This document shows positions 11,008-21,639 of a stretch of DNA of 64,000 nucleotides, piece by piece. This stretch comes from Torymus aiolomorphi. Lineage: Eukaryota > Arthropoda > Insecta > Hymenoptera > Torymidae. The DNA lies in assembly GCA_036365515.1 (NCBI GenBank), contig CM070874.1, positions 97,074,442-97,138,441 of the forward strand, given 5' to 3'. The number at the start of each line of letters is the position of its first letter. Within the stretch, counting starts at the first letter, position 1. Both the position numbers and the translations under genes were made by a program. The notes beneath the pieces were generated by a model. The model was not told the DNA's origin. It saw only the letters and a program-made list of their open reading frames with translations, and ran no database searches.

Positions 11008-11776
11008 TAACATGTGTTAAAAAATCGAAATGGAAACGTGTCTTTTTATTGTAGATAAGTATTTATAAAGTAATAATATACCCATAATATCCATCAAATT
11101 AACTTCAATTTCTTATCATATTGGAATTAATTAACATTCAATGTAAAAAAGGGTTAAAAAATGATTATAAATGCACTACAGTTAACAAAATAACTTTTTT
11201 TTTAATGATAATATTATCAAGACACACTAACCTGGAGCACACAAACGTGTACACCCACATTAATACGGGGCACACAAAAATGTACTTTGTTGTCTGCTAG
11301 GGCACACAAATATGTACAAAAAATTTTTTTTTTATATTGCTTGTAACTTTTGTAAATATTAATATTTTTTAATAAAAAAAAATTGTTTCATGTAGGTTAT
11401 TAGTTTTATTATCAATATAAACCTGTCCGGAATCTCTGAGACAGCTTAAATAGTCTATTATTATGCGACAAAACTGAAGAGATTCTTAAACCCACACTAA
11501 TACGGACATCTACCCTAGATGATCTACGTTCACGTCCGCGCGGTTCGACGGCCCGAGAGAATCTGATTCAAAAATGAATTGAGCGCGACTTTGCAACCGC
11601 CAAAGTCGCGCAACCCCCCGCGCAGATGCAGATCGCGAATACATCGTTCGAGCGATGTCAACAAACGCTCGAGATGCACGAATTCGCGGGAACGAGAGCC
11701 AAACGAGTTCGATAGAATACGGAGAACCGAGATTCTTTTTCTCTGCGTATTTTATCCTGGAACTTCGTTATAGTAA

Positions 11777-11917
11777 AAATATTTTAACGTTACCTTATCT
11801 CTATTAAATAGAGAATATGACCGGAAAAATGGTTTCATCACTACCCAGAAATTGGCTATTTTTATAGTTATTTATTAACTTCCTGGCTAGCTTCGATAGA
11901 GACAATTTCTACCAGGG
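11777..11917 (+). mobile_element. Family A repeat, right fragment with terminal repeat
   Basis: This continues the host element of the solo LTR. It matches 47610-47707 (GAAAAATGGTTTCA against GAAAAAGCGTTTCA, then the closing ATTTCTACCAGGG) and, inverted, 39268-39350. It ends in the family's terminal repeat at 11904-11917. A further degenerate end, AATTTTCTACCAGG, lies at 12027-12040. Confidence 0.65.
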
Positions 11918-13147
11918 TTACGCTTCATAAAATATGTATTTTAGATGAATTATATATTATTTTTGCATTATAATTTTTGCTAAAAATGCTTCCATTTAAT
12001 TATCACGTCAGCTATAAAATATGGTTAATTTTCTACCAGGATTGTAAATATATTAAATTGGCATATGTCATCTAAAGAGTAATTTTCTTTTCTTATACAT
12101 GATAATTATTTGTATGGTAAAACTGATTAGTCATAACAAGAATTAAGACTTATTACAATAAACGAGGCATTTGAAACGAATATGAATACATTTTTAGGCT
12201 CGACTGCTTCTATTTAATGTATCCTAAATAGTTCTTTTTAGAATATCTCGAATAAAAATATATATTAATGTGATGGTAAAAAATGATAGGATAACATAAA
12301 CATTCAAATACGCTTTTGCAAAACTAGCTCGGGAAAAAAACCGACTGCATATGGTGAACACACTATCTTTGGGTTACAATAACTTTCAAAATGTCACGCT
12401 CTTATCTTCAAGACCACTTACATTTAGAAATCTCATCTCTCAAATTGCTAGATTCGGATGAGTTTTTTCGAGTTGTTGACCTTCTCACCCATCTCGTCGG
12501 CGAACATCATAGCGCGAATAACATGCTCCAGACATACATAAATTTAAGATAAGAATAATGTTTATGAGTTTAACCGTTTGCATAAGATGAAAATGGCATC
12601 TCTATGAAAATCTATCTACACCGCTAGTCGTCAATAGGCTAAGATTTTAACGCGCTATAAAGAAATTGTATCCAGCGGGGTTGCGAATTCCTCATAGACG
12701 GCTGCAATAAAAAATGATAAAGTGTGCCACACCTTTATAAAATCGTGATCGAATTTGCAAGCGACACACGATTGTTCTACTCTCAGGGTTAAATGTTTAC
12801 AGAGTTCTCATTTCGATTTGTGTATCGCTTCTAATTTTTGTTAATTTGAACTGTATAGAACACTGTAATAAGTTGATGTAAGTAATTATATGTATAAAAT
12901 ATAGTATTTGACGACCAAGAAACAGTTTTATTTTGGAAATCAGATGCAACTATGGTTGACTCTCGTCGATGGACGGAATGAGAAATTTAGACGTTACGCG
13001 TTGGCTCTACTGCGCGCGATTTTCTGCGCTTATCGGGTCGCGGGATCGAAATTCCAGACTAGCGCAAGTGGGAGGCTCATCGTGCGGCGACGATGGCGGC
13101 TATGCTGGTGCTCAAGGGTACCGACGCCCTCGACACCCCTTTTTCAC

Positions 13148-13149
<2 letters not shown>
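11918..13149. other. Mostly AT-rich DNA without recognised gene
   Basis: No convincing coding sequence. Short GC-richer patches at 12340-12540 and 12940-13140 hold only small unsupported frames. Confidence 0.4.

Positions 13150-13219
<70 letters not shown>
13150..13219. repeat. (CT)n microsatellite
   Basis: About 35 uninterrupted CT units. Ser-Leu-rich frames through it are artefacts. Confidence 0.97.
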
Positions 13220-13226
<7 letters not shown>

Positions 13227-13439
13227 CGGTAACCGCTCCAACGTCTCAAGTTCTATATCCGATATCTAGGTAGTATGTAATTTTGACGTCGTCTTAAATC
13301 TCGAAACATGCGCGTGGCGCGTGCTGTGTGTCAAACATCTACTGCAAATAAATTTATTGCAAAAGTAGGTTTTGTTTTTCCATTGGGGAAGAATTCTCAC
13401 TCCTTTTTTTTTGCAGTGTGTTAAATATAAAGTCCAGCC

Positions 13440-14496
13440 AGAAAACGATCTTCCTATACCAAAACAAAATTCCTCCCGAAAAAATCTTTCTTCAATAAAA
13501 AGGATTTCCTCCCGCGCGGTAGAATCGTAATTCGATTACAGAAATCATGGTTTCCTGTTATAGGAGGCCAATTATCCTGCAGAAGGAGAATTTTACGTTT
13601 TATTATAAGAATATTATGTGTCAGTAATGGAGGAATGATATTTTGGGTCTTAGGTCCCCAAAACTCTATTTTATAAATATCATTAAATTGCAATGTAAGA
13701 CAGACAAGTTTTATGATAACAGATGACTCTAGGACTACTATATAAATATTTAAAATAACTAAAGTCTTTTTATTCCATTCATGTATAACAATTTTATTTT
13801 TACATTAATTGTTTATTTATTTTTTTGTTAATAATTATTATATGTCGTCGCGCAGTACGAAGAAAAGCCAACTTGGAAGTTACAGGCGAAGAAAAGCCAA
13901 AAAAGCGTCTAAGACGAAGAAAAGCCAGTTTGGGTCCTCCCAGACGAAGAAAAGCCAGTTTGCGCCTTCCCAGACGAAGAAAAGCCAGTTTGACTTCACA
14001 AATGAAAGTAACATTTAGATGGCATCTTATAGATAACTTTCAGATAATAAGATAAAGATAAAAAGATAACCAAAAAGATTAAATTTTTTAAAAAAGATAA
14101 AAAGATAAGATAAAAAGATAAAAAGATGATCAGTCAAGATAATAAGATAACTAGTAATTGATAAGATGCAGTCAGGAAATTTTTCCTCCGCAGGAACGGC
14201 GCAAACTGGCTTTATTCGTCTGAGACAAGTCAAACTGGCTTTTCTTCGTCTAGGAGGATCCAAACTGGCTTTTCTTCGTCTTAGATGCGTTTTTGGCTTT
14301 TCTTCGCCTGTAACTTCCAAGTTGGCTTTTCTTCGTACCACGCGACGATATACGAGAGGAATTCCTCTTATCGCGATGCGAGATTGTACCAAGCGGATAT
14401 TCCTTCTTCCATAAGAAGATATTCTCTTGCTCTATTTTTAATTGAAAATCCTCCTCCGACAGGCAGATTTCCGTTGGTACAGGAAGATCGTTTTCT
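13440..14496. mobile_element. Non-autonomous TIR element carrying a foldback insert
   Basis: Inverted ends AGAAAACGATCTTCCTATACC (13440 on) and the complement of AGAAAACGATCTTCCTGTACC (ending 14496) match over about 23 bp with one change. The outer TIR may extend a few bases further. The foldback element at 13841-14352 sits inside. No transposase frame is present. Superfamily is unknown. Confidence 0.7.
13841..14352. mobile_element. Foldback element F, copy 1
   Basis: Long inverted arms begin TCGTCGCG..GTACGAAG. Each arm contains several copies of a ~30 bp repeat with core GACGAAGAAAAGCCAGTTTG (about 13859-13995; inverted about 14210-14335). The core between the arms is AT-rich, made of repeated AAGATAA/AAAAGATA. 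A second copy in opposite orientation lies at 60517-60946. Repeated Lys-Lys-Ser-Gln frames within it are just the repeat translated. The architecture matches foldback elements in general; no transposase is present. Confidence 0.85.
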
Positions 14497-16111
14497 GAGT
14501 GTCCAAAGGAATTAAAAAAAAAAAAAAAACAAGTTTAGGAACGGTTTTAGTGCTCCATTAGTTTACTGAATATCGACTTAGAAAAAAATAATTTATTTGC
14601 ATTAGTACGTTCCTTCTTTGCACTCTTAATATTTGTGAATTTAAATATTTTATTCATGAATTTATAATAAGTTAAGCCAGAATCATCATAGTTATTCTAT
14701 AGAGGCTATGCTATTACCACGTATTTATTTTTAAACGTACTAAAATATACAATAGAAATTGGTGAAAAATGCACCAAAACATAATAAATAGTCAGTTCTT
14801 ATTGTTTATCATTACGTAAAAGACTAGTATAGTAGACCATTTTATCAAACGTTTACTACATTACAGAAAAATTCAGAATAAAACCAAAATAAACATCAAA
14901 CTAGATTAATCCCAACACAATGCGATTCAGAATTTAATCGAATGAAGGTATTCGATCAAACCTGGAGAAAAGATGACCATTGTATTAGAATGAGAAAGCA
15001 AAAAAAGAACTCGAAAACATCTGATCCTAAAGGAGAGCGCGTATCTAACAAGGCGTGCAGCGTGCAAGATTTCTCTTTTCACGGATCACACGTGCAGTGA
15101 GCTCGCGCGACCGCAATCTTGGGTGTGTGTGGACGGAGAGAGGGAGGGAGAGAGAGAGAGAGACAGAAAGAGAGAGAGAGATGAATTCGCTATGCGCTTA
15201 AGTCAACACGGGACCACGGAAAGCATGTGCGCCCTATCCGCCTACGCGTAAAAGGAAGCTTCCCTCGGTCCTCAATTGTCTGTTTTCCCAAACATCGGCT
15301 CGATGCGGCCGCATTAATTGATTCATCGCAGGTCGCCTTTTATCCAAGCAGAGGGAAAACTTTGCTTTCTTTCATTTTTTACACAAGGCGGAGGAGATGA
15401 GAAATGGATAAAATGAAAGGATTTGCAGTTGTGGAGAGCATCAGTATACAGGGGGGCCATAGGTATCGTGTATCGATCAATGGCCGCCTTTTTTCGACGG
15501 ATTTATCGATCCCTGAGAAAAAGAGCTGGCCCCGAGGCTCTAAGCCAATATAAAGGAGTCCTCTCCTCTTTTATAGGACGTGGAGTAGGAATTTCGGGAC
15601 ACTCTTATAAATTGTGTGTGCGTTGTAGAAGAAGACGCTCGCTGACTGTTTGCTCGCGCACTCGAAACGACTCTATTCTGACACGTGGTTGTGTGCTGCA
15701 GCGACGGCTAGTCTTGTGTTCGATCTTAAATATTTTGAATCAGATACCAAATTATAGATTATTACGGTGTTCCTTGATGGTAAGTTTTATTGGTATTCGT
15801 CAAATAACATTATTCGAATTTAAAAAAAGAGGTCTCCTTTGTACTATAAAATCCGTATATAATGGATTAAGGACGATATCTTTAATTACTTGACGCGCTA
15901 AATAAAGAAGTTAACAGGAGTGATATTGAAAGAAAAATAGTAAAGTAAAATAAGCTTTTAGTAAAATATTTTATTTACGTGCTCGATAAAGGAGTGAGTT
16001 CTTGCATAATATATGAAAACATATTTTTTTGCGTAAGAATTTCAGTTGTCTTATGTTATAGGTAGAATAAGAGTTATCTATATATTTGTTATAGAAATTA
16101 TAAAAAGAGAA

Positions 16112-16112
<1 letters not shown>
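14497..16112. other. No recognised gene; purine-rich patch
   Basis: Contains an A-rich run at 14515-14530 and a GA-rich tract at 15138-15181. A 156-codon frame at 15423-15893 shows no domain and atypical composition. Nothing is firmly supported. Confidence 0.4.

Positions 16113-16152
<40 letters not shown>
16113..16152. repeat. (AC)n microsatellite
   Basis: About 20 AC units. Confidence 0.95.
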
Positions 16153-16156
<4 letters not shown>

Positions 16157-17359
16157 ATCATCATAAAATGAAATATTATATAAAAAGTGCAAAAAAGTAT
16201 TTTTGAAATGAAATACTTTATTAGATTAGGTTAGCCAAAATTGAAACAGATTTAAATTCAATTCCACTGATAATCTAAAGTGACCTTAATTTTTTCTGTA
16301 TTTCTTTATATTTATATAATTTTACATTTTATATAAATTTATATAATTACTATCTCCTTAATAAATACAGATTTTTTGCAAATTAGAATTTTATATCCAG
16401 TTTTTGTTTAATCGAAAAGTAAAAAAAGTATAAAGGGGAATTGGATTAACGATACATATTTAAGTAATACTTGAATCAATCAATGCGTTACATTTTTCTA
16501 TGAGAATATATCAAATTTATCAGATTTCATTGTTAGATATGTTTTTAAAGAATGGTGAATATGCTGTTGGAACGATCTCAATTTATTCCAAAGCTCTTCT
16601 TCTTTTCAAAAACAACCCCAAAAGCTCTAATTTGCCATTATAATCGATGCAACCGAGCTGTGCTTTATACGCTCGCTCGCACGCCTGCGCACATATATAC
16701 ACACCCACACGAGGAGTGCGCGTGAGGGAATGTAAAATCTGCATTTTCAACAGATGGCTCGAGTCTCAGACCCGGGGGTCCTTCCGTGAGCTCACTCGCT
16801 CACTCGCTCGACGCGCTGGCGACTCGACGATTTTTCGCCCGCGGCGCTCAGCCGATGGAAAAGTTGCACCCTGAGTGCTTCACCTTGTTTTTCGGTCCCG
16901 TACATGTTTCCGGGAAAATTAAAAAAAAGGAGAGGGAGAGCTAGAGGAGGGATAGGCGGAGAGAGGAGCCCGTGATTCGGGCTGCGTCGTGTTGGTCGTG
17001 TACATATCTGCTTTTCCACTTTAAAAGCTGTTCGCACGTGTACGCAAGGAAGCAAGGAATTCGAATTTTCTAAATTGTGTTAAATTGTTGTTTAATTATA
17101 TATAAGGTTCTAGAGCAATTTTAGTGGATTCGAGATTGATATCTTTAATATATTGTTTTATTTTTGTTGTTTTAATATTTCTTTCAGATTGTTGGAAACA
17201 GCCGATTTAAGGGGGTTATAGACCTATAGGTCTTTGAAGCCAAAATCACCAGAAAAAATATAATAAAATATAATTAGTTATACTATTACGAGTAAGCTAT
17301 TGCAATTTTTAATAATAAAAAGTGACGAACTCTGGGATTGAATTTGTTTGTAGTTATGT
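16153..17359. other. AT-rich DNA with a short GC-rich island
   Basis: 16650-17050 is GC-richer with a purine-rich run at 16920-16970. No gene is supported. Confidence 0.4.
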
Positions 17360-17560
17360 GACTGAATTTTATAAACAATTGCTTATAACTTTGCAGGTTT
17401 TAAACATTTTCTAATTTTTATATCGCTATCTCCCCCTGAAATAGAACAAGGAATAAGATGAGACTTTGAAAATTAAAATCGAATGAAAACTGAAAAAGAT
17501 TTATGGATTTTGTTGATTTTTTGTTCAATTGGCGATATCTTCTTGAACAATGTTCAAATT
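17360..17560. repeat. Diverged relative of giant palindrome 1 arm
   Basis: Blocks TATAACTTT, GTTTT..AA..TTTTCTAATTTTT and GAGACTTTGAAAATTAAAAT appear in the same order and spacing as in the right arm of the palindrome at 4855-4990. Only one arm is visible, so this is a relic. Confidence 0.45.
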
Positions 17561-17654
17561 TCTTTGAAAAAATTTTTTTTGTTACTTCAAGAACCCTTGT
17601 TTCATATTATATTATTTCTCAAATTATAATATGTGAAGTAAGCATCGTAAAAAA

Positions 17655-17688
<34 letters not shown>

Positions 17689-17702
17689 TGTGTGTGTGTG
17701 TA
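17655..17702. repeat. (GT)n microsatellite
   Basis: About 24 GT units with a single TA interruption. Confidence 0.95.
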
Positions 17703-18320
17703 TCGCGCACAAGAGGCGGTATGTTTCAAAAACATACCAAAAAAAAATTGATGGGACACCTTTGCAATAATTTATTTTTCTCGTTCTGTAGGTCATATAT
17801 AATGTAGAAAAATAATTGTGAACCCACGAAATTGAACTTGTGATACTGTGGTAATGGCGCATCAATTTCTTTTTGTTGTGAAAATTTAAAAATCATAACA
17901 AATCATCAAAACATTAATAACTACCTAAAATAGCGATTTGTCGTTTTTTTCGATTTTCAAAAGTTTTTAACATTGTACAGGAGCGTCCGTTTTCAACGAT
18001 TCTTAGTTTAAAATAAAACTTTTTTCTTCTACTTCAATTTTTCTTTTTTTTTCGCATAAGTGGTTCGCGTCTTTGAGAGCTTAATCATGGCTAATCATCA
18101 TTGTAATGGTAGGGTTCATAATAATAATTTAGTTTAAATGTATCGGAAGCATGAAATCACCTATTCTTTCCATTTGAAATTTTAAATTAAATAAAAAATA
18201 TCTTTTTTTTGGAGGAATTATATCTCGATAACTTAACATTGAACATTTAGAAAAATAAGGGGGCCGCACCCCCTCGCAAAACTCGCTCCACTCGCCGTGC
18301 TAACCCCTCGCTGTCAATGG
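17703..18320. other. AT-rich DNA, no recognised gene
   Basis: Nothing coding was seen. GC-rich text at 18258-18315 resembles, inverted, the region just right of the first HINE-like element. Confidence 0.4.
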
Positions 18321-18353
18321 AAAATGTTTACATATGAGGCCCGACCGATACTA

Positions 18354-18456
18354 GGGTAAGACCTATCTGTGTGCCTGAACCTATTTGTGTGCTCTCCATT
18401 GAAATACATGTAAAGCACAGAAAGAGGTTCAGGCACACAAATAGGGGGTCTCACCC
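18354..18456. mobile_element. 103 bp pogo-type MITE
   Basis: Ends are GGGTAAGACC and its inverted counterpart GGTCTCACCC, and TA is duplicated at 18352-18353 and 18457-18458. Sub-terminal GTGTGCCTGAACC motifs and ATTTGTGTGC blocks match the ends of the 3.7 kb pogo-type transposon at 7800. It is nearly all terminal repeat, and lies inside the left end repeat of the HINE-like copy 2. Confidence 0.85.
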
Positions 18457-18589
18457 TACTCTGGAGAACCTTACATCTTCGCCTCGTTGCAAAAACTGTT
18501 ACATCTCAAATACTAATATATTATTTTATAATATAATGTGCTTCCAAAAAAGTAAATTCATTTCTCTAAACTAATTGTAAGTGCGAAAA

Positions 18590-19980
18590 CTCGATTTCCT
18601 ATGCCTATTTGTGGCAAAGTGTATGTTTCTCGCATTTGAACTCGGAATGTGCAAAGCATTGACTTTGCACACTGCGTGCGCAAAGTAAATTACTTTTTTA
18701 CACACGTGCATGAAAAAGGCCGTTTTCCTGCATAGAAAAGTGAATGAAAAATCGAGCATTTCGTAAGGCCTCCCGCAGTAGCGGGAGGAAGAGAACTTCG
18801 TCTCCCGTTCTGATGAGTCGATATACCCGATCTCCCATTCACTTTTCATGCAAAAAAGGTCCTATTCCTGCACTTATTAAAAAAGTACTATGTGTAACAA
18901 GGGAGCAATTGACTTTTTCAGACTCGGATGATGACTTTGAACACTCGTGTATCACTCGGGCGCCCGAGTGAGCCACTCGTGCTCAATCATCATCCACGCT
19001 AGAAAAAGTCAACTTTCCTCTTTAGTTGCACAATGTACTATTGCACACTCAGTGCTCAAAACAAACAGTTTGCACACTGCGAGTTCCAAATACGAGAAAC
19101 ATACAATCTGCGTATGCTACATATATAGGCATTGAAAATCTATTCGCGTACACGTTTAGAAATATAGTACACGCAACTCGTGCGCGCATAGGTGATTCCC
19201 ACACGAGCCCTGTTTGTCGCCCGAACGTGCGCATACTTTGTGCACTTGTTGCGTAATGTACTATTTTGAAATTACGTGCATTACGTTTGAAAGCGTGCGC
19301 AAAAGTAGCACTTTATGTACGGATTGTCAAAATAGTTCATTTCGATACTAGTGCGTGAAAGTGATTTTGGTGAAAAGGTCACACGAGGTTAAAATCGTCT
19401 TCTCGCTTGCGTATCGAACAGTATTTTTTGACGTGTGTACAAAGCTTAAAACGGAGTGTCAAAGAATAATATCGATTCAAGTGATACAAATGATACAGGT
19501 GATACCGAGGTGTCACTCGGGCAACAAACTCACGCTCATTGCAGAATCATTTGTGTCGCCCTAGTATCGAAAAATACTATATCATCTGTATCGAACATTA
19601 TTTTTTGACACAACGTGCGTAAAGTGTCATTACGCACTAGTATCGAAATAGTACATTGCGCAACTAGTGCGTAAAGTAGGCGTTTTTGGCACGGATATAG
19701 TTTGTCGCCCAAGCGAAGCGAGGGTGACAAATTACCCGTGCACGACACGCCTACTTTGGGCACGTGTTGCGTTTACTATTTTTTATAACTGAGCGCGTGA
19801 AACTCTACGTTAGATGCCCGTTCAGCGTGTACGTACAATACCCGGATTTTTCACGAGTGATCTAAAGTCGAGTTTTACGCACTCAGTTATAAAAAGTATT
19901 ATTATCGCAGTAGTATCGAAAAGTACTAGTACCCAGTAGTATCGAAAAGTACTATTAAGTATTCTACACTTTGTTCGTGT
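18590..19980. repeat. Mosaic of short imperfect palindromes
   Basis: Motifs such as GTGCGTAAAGT, TAGTATCGAAAAGTAC, GCACACT/AGTGTGC and GCGCAACTAGTGCGTAAAG recur in both orientations. A perfect 18 bp palindrome CACTCGGGCGCCCGAGTG is at about 18953-18970. TTTGTCGCCC/GGTGACAAA at about 19692-19724 encloses GCGAAGC. Similar text occurs at 23245-23300 and 24455-24530. The origin is unknown. Confidence 0.6.
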
Positions 19981-19989
19981 GTTTAAAAA

Positions 19990-20340
19990 TAGCCTTTATA
20001 GGTCTAGCTCGTCAACAATTGATTGTTCGTGAAAATGTGAAATGGAAAAAAGTTGTTTTTATGTTATCTAGATCTCTTTTATTCAACGTTCCTATGTAAA
20101 ATAAAATTCTGGTAAATAATAAGTAAAAATCGACTATCGCAGGTGTAATGAATAGTAGACGTTAAAAATCGGTTTTATAGGGTTAGTTCGTCAGGAATTG
20201 ATTGCACATGAAAATGTTAAATGGGGAAAAGTTTTTTGTTCGTACTATCTAAAAGTTTCGTGCTTAACATTTTTGTGTTAAATTAAATCCTGCAAAGTAA
20301 TAGCCAAAAATGGACTTATTTTGATTAGCAAACTATTTTT
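19990..20340 (-). repeat. Two inverted units of the ~175 bp satellite
   Basis: Contains TATAGG..TAG.TCGTCA.GAATTGATTG, AAAATGTTAAATGGGGAAAAG and GTCGATTTTTACTTATTA-like blocks in the complementary orientation to the 700-1870 array, about 175 bp apart. Confidence 0.75.
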
Positions 20341-20818
20341 ATATAATGAATTATTAGTATTTGAGGGGTAACAATTTTCGTTTTGGTGAAAATATAAGGC
20401 TCTCCCGAGTAGCGGTCGTGCCTAAAAATTATGATAATGCATAATTATAAGGACTACGTATCATTACATTTTTTAACTTATTTATATGCATGAGATCGTG
20501 AGAAAAAAATTAAATAATGGAAAAAATCAGGTTTCCTTTCGACCGAGCTTCCAACGCAATGATTGCAGTTCAAAGTACTTAATTGCTTTGAAATTTGGGG
20601 AAAGGTAGTCTCTATATCTATTGGGTTGGTTCGTTGGGCAGAAGGATTGGATAATAAATTCCAGAGATATTTGAGGTAACATTTTTTCCATTTTGTTTTC
20701 AAATCGTAATTTTTCGAGAACGGCTTTATGTATTGACTTGAAATTTGGAAGGGAGATGTTGTATACATATAATATATGGAATATTTTATATTTTATATTT
20801 GATACACCCAGTTCAAGT

Positions 20819-21620
20819 GTATATGAGCCATTTCTGGGAAATTTCCCTTTTACGTCGCCAAAAAAAATGAAAAATTTTTTTGAATGCACACTTACCACAC
20901 AAGGTTTTTCTCGTTTCTTGAACCTTACAGAACGTGAAAAAACGTGTGTTCCAAGCCGATTGAGTGGTATCATTTTTTTACAGCACTTTTGATTTTTCTT
21001 ATGGAAATTTAACATGGGAAAAATGGGTGAAAAGTTGTCATTGATGATGAACCAATAACAAGCTATTGAAGAGACCAAACCAAATTCCACAAAAAAGCGA
21101 TTAAAGTTGAAGAATAGAGCTTTAATCGTTAAAATCGGTCGATTCGGTGCAAAGCTACGTGAATTTGAAAATGGCAAAAAATGACCAAAAATGAGCGATT
21201 TTTGCCAAATCATCGTAATTCTTAAAATTTTCGCCATTTTTCGCACTTTTCATTCATTTTCAAATTCACGTAGCTTTGCACTGAATCGACAGATTTTAAC
21301 GATTGCCCTCTCAAATTAAAGCTGTATTCTTCAACTTTAATCGCTTTTTTGTGGAATTTGGTTTGGCCTCTTCAATAGCTTGTTATTGGTTCATCATCAA
21401 TGACAACTTTTCACCCATTTTTCCCATGTTAAATTTCCATAAGAAAAATCAAAAGTGCTGTAAAAAAATGATACCACTCAATCGGCTTGGAACACACGTT
21501 TTTTCACGTTCTGTAAGGTTCAAGAAACGAGAAAACCCTTGTGTGGTAAGTGTGCATTCAAAAAAATTTTTCATTTTTTTTGGCGACGTAAAAGGGAAAT
21601 TTCCCAGGAATTGCTCATAT
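20819..21620. repeat. Giant palindrome 3 (foldback, ~355-365 bp arms)
   Basis: Left arm 20819-21173 and right arm 21255-21620 are near-identical inverted copies around an ~81 bp spacer. Examples are the blocks GGGAAATTTCCCTTTTACGT and its complement at the two outer ends, and GCAAAGCTACGTGAATTTGA beside the spacer. Long opposing frames (239 and 107 codons) translate to the same residues because they read the two arms. No known protein is matched. Confidence 0.92.
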
Positions 21621-21639
21621 ATATAAGAGGGGTGCTCTT

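Larger units (their letters stand above)
7800..11515 (+). mobile_element. pogo/Tigger-type DNA transposon, apparently complete
   Basis: Terminal inverted repeats are GGGTAGCTGTCCGTATT at the left and, read from the right end, GGGTAGATGTCCGTATT. About 20 of 22 bases match. The TA dinucleotide is duplicated at 7798-7799 and 11516-11517. Removing the element restores the LTR reading seen at 40840 and 44320 with one TA, a clean empty-site comparison. Sub-terminal GGCACACAAA-WATGTAC-like repeats lie at 11237-11320 and the related GTGTGCC motifs at 7820-7845; they could be transposase-binding sites. The transposase gene occupies 8445-10904. TA target, GGGT-type ends and a DDD transposase with Psq-type HTH place it in the pogo branch of the Tc1/mariner group. 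Confidence 0.93.
7033..11772 (-). repeat. Solo LTR interrupted by a pogo-type transposon
   Basis: On the minus strand this is a ~1022 bp LTR homologous to the 3' LTR at 44070-45075. Both begin TATAACGA and end GTTACA. It exists in two pieces, 7033-7799 and 11518-11772, separated by a 3.7 kb DNA transposon. The LTR is flanked by the 4 bp duplication GTAA (7029-7032 and 11773-11776), with no internal retrotransposon sequence, so it is a true solo LTR formed by LTR-LTR recombination. It differs from the 44 kb LTR at many positions, so it is much older. Open frames inside it (such as 7408-7782) are incidental. Confidence 0.9.
18327..20440. mobile_element. Helentron/HINE-like element, copy 2
   Basis: The right end (about 20400-20440) reads CGAGTAGCGGTCGTGCCTAA, the complement of the left end of copy 1. 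The left end (18331 on) reads AGGCCCGACCGATAC and, after an inserted 103 bp MITE, CTCTGGAGAACCTTA, again matching the end repeat. Two inverted units of the ~175 bp satellite lie at 19990-20340. The middle is a mosaic of short palindromes. No protein gene was found. Confidence 0.55.

Noticed and set aside
13859..14335. Regular ~30 bp repeats resembling a CRISPR array
   Set aside because: Repeats are inverted between the two halves, spacers are repeated too, a second copy exists at 60.5 kb, and the genome is eukaryotic. Foldback element fits better.
15423..15893. 156-codon frame as a host gene
   Set aside because: No signal peptide, domain or splice support, and composition is like noncoding flanks. 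A GTAAGT near 15780 is not enough.
20527..21246. 239-codon open frame on the minus strand
   Set aside because: It lies mostly in one arm of giant palindrome 3, the other arm encodes the same peptide, and no domain is recognisable.
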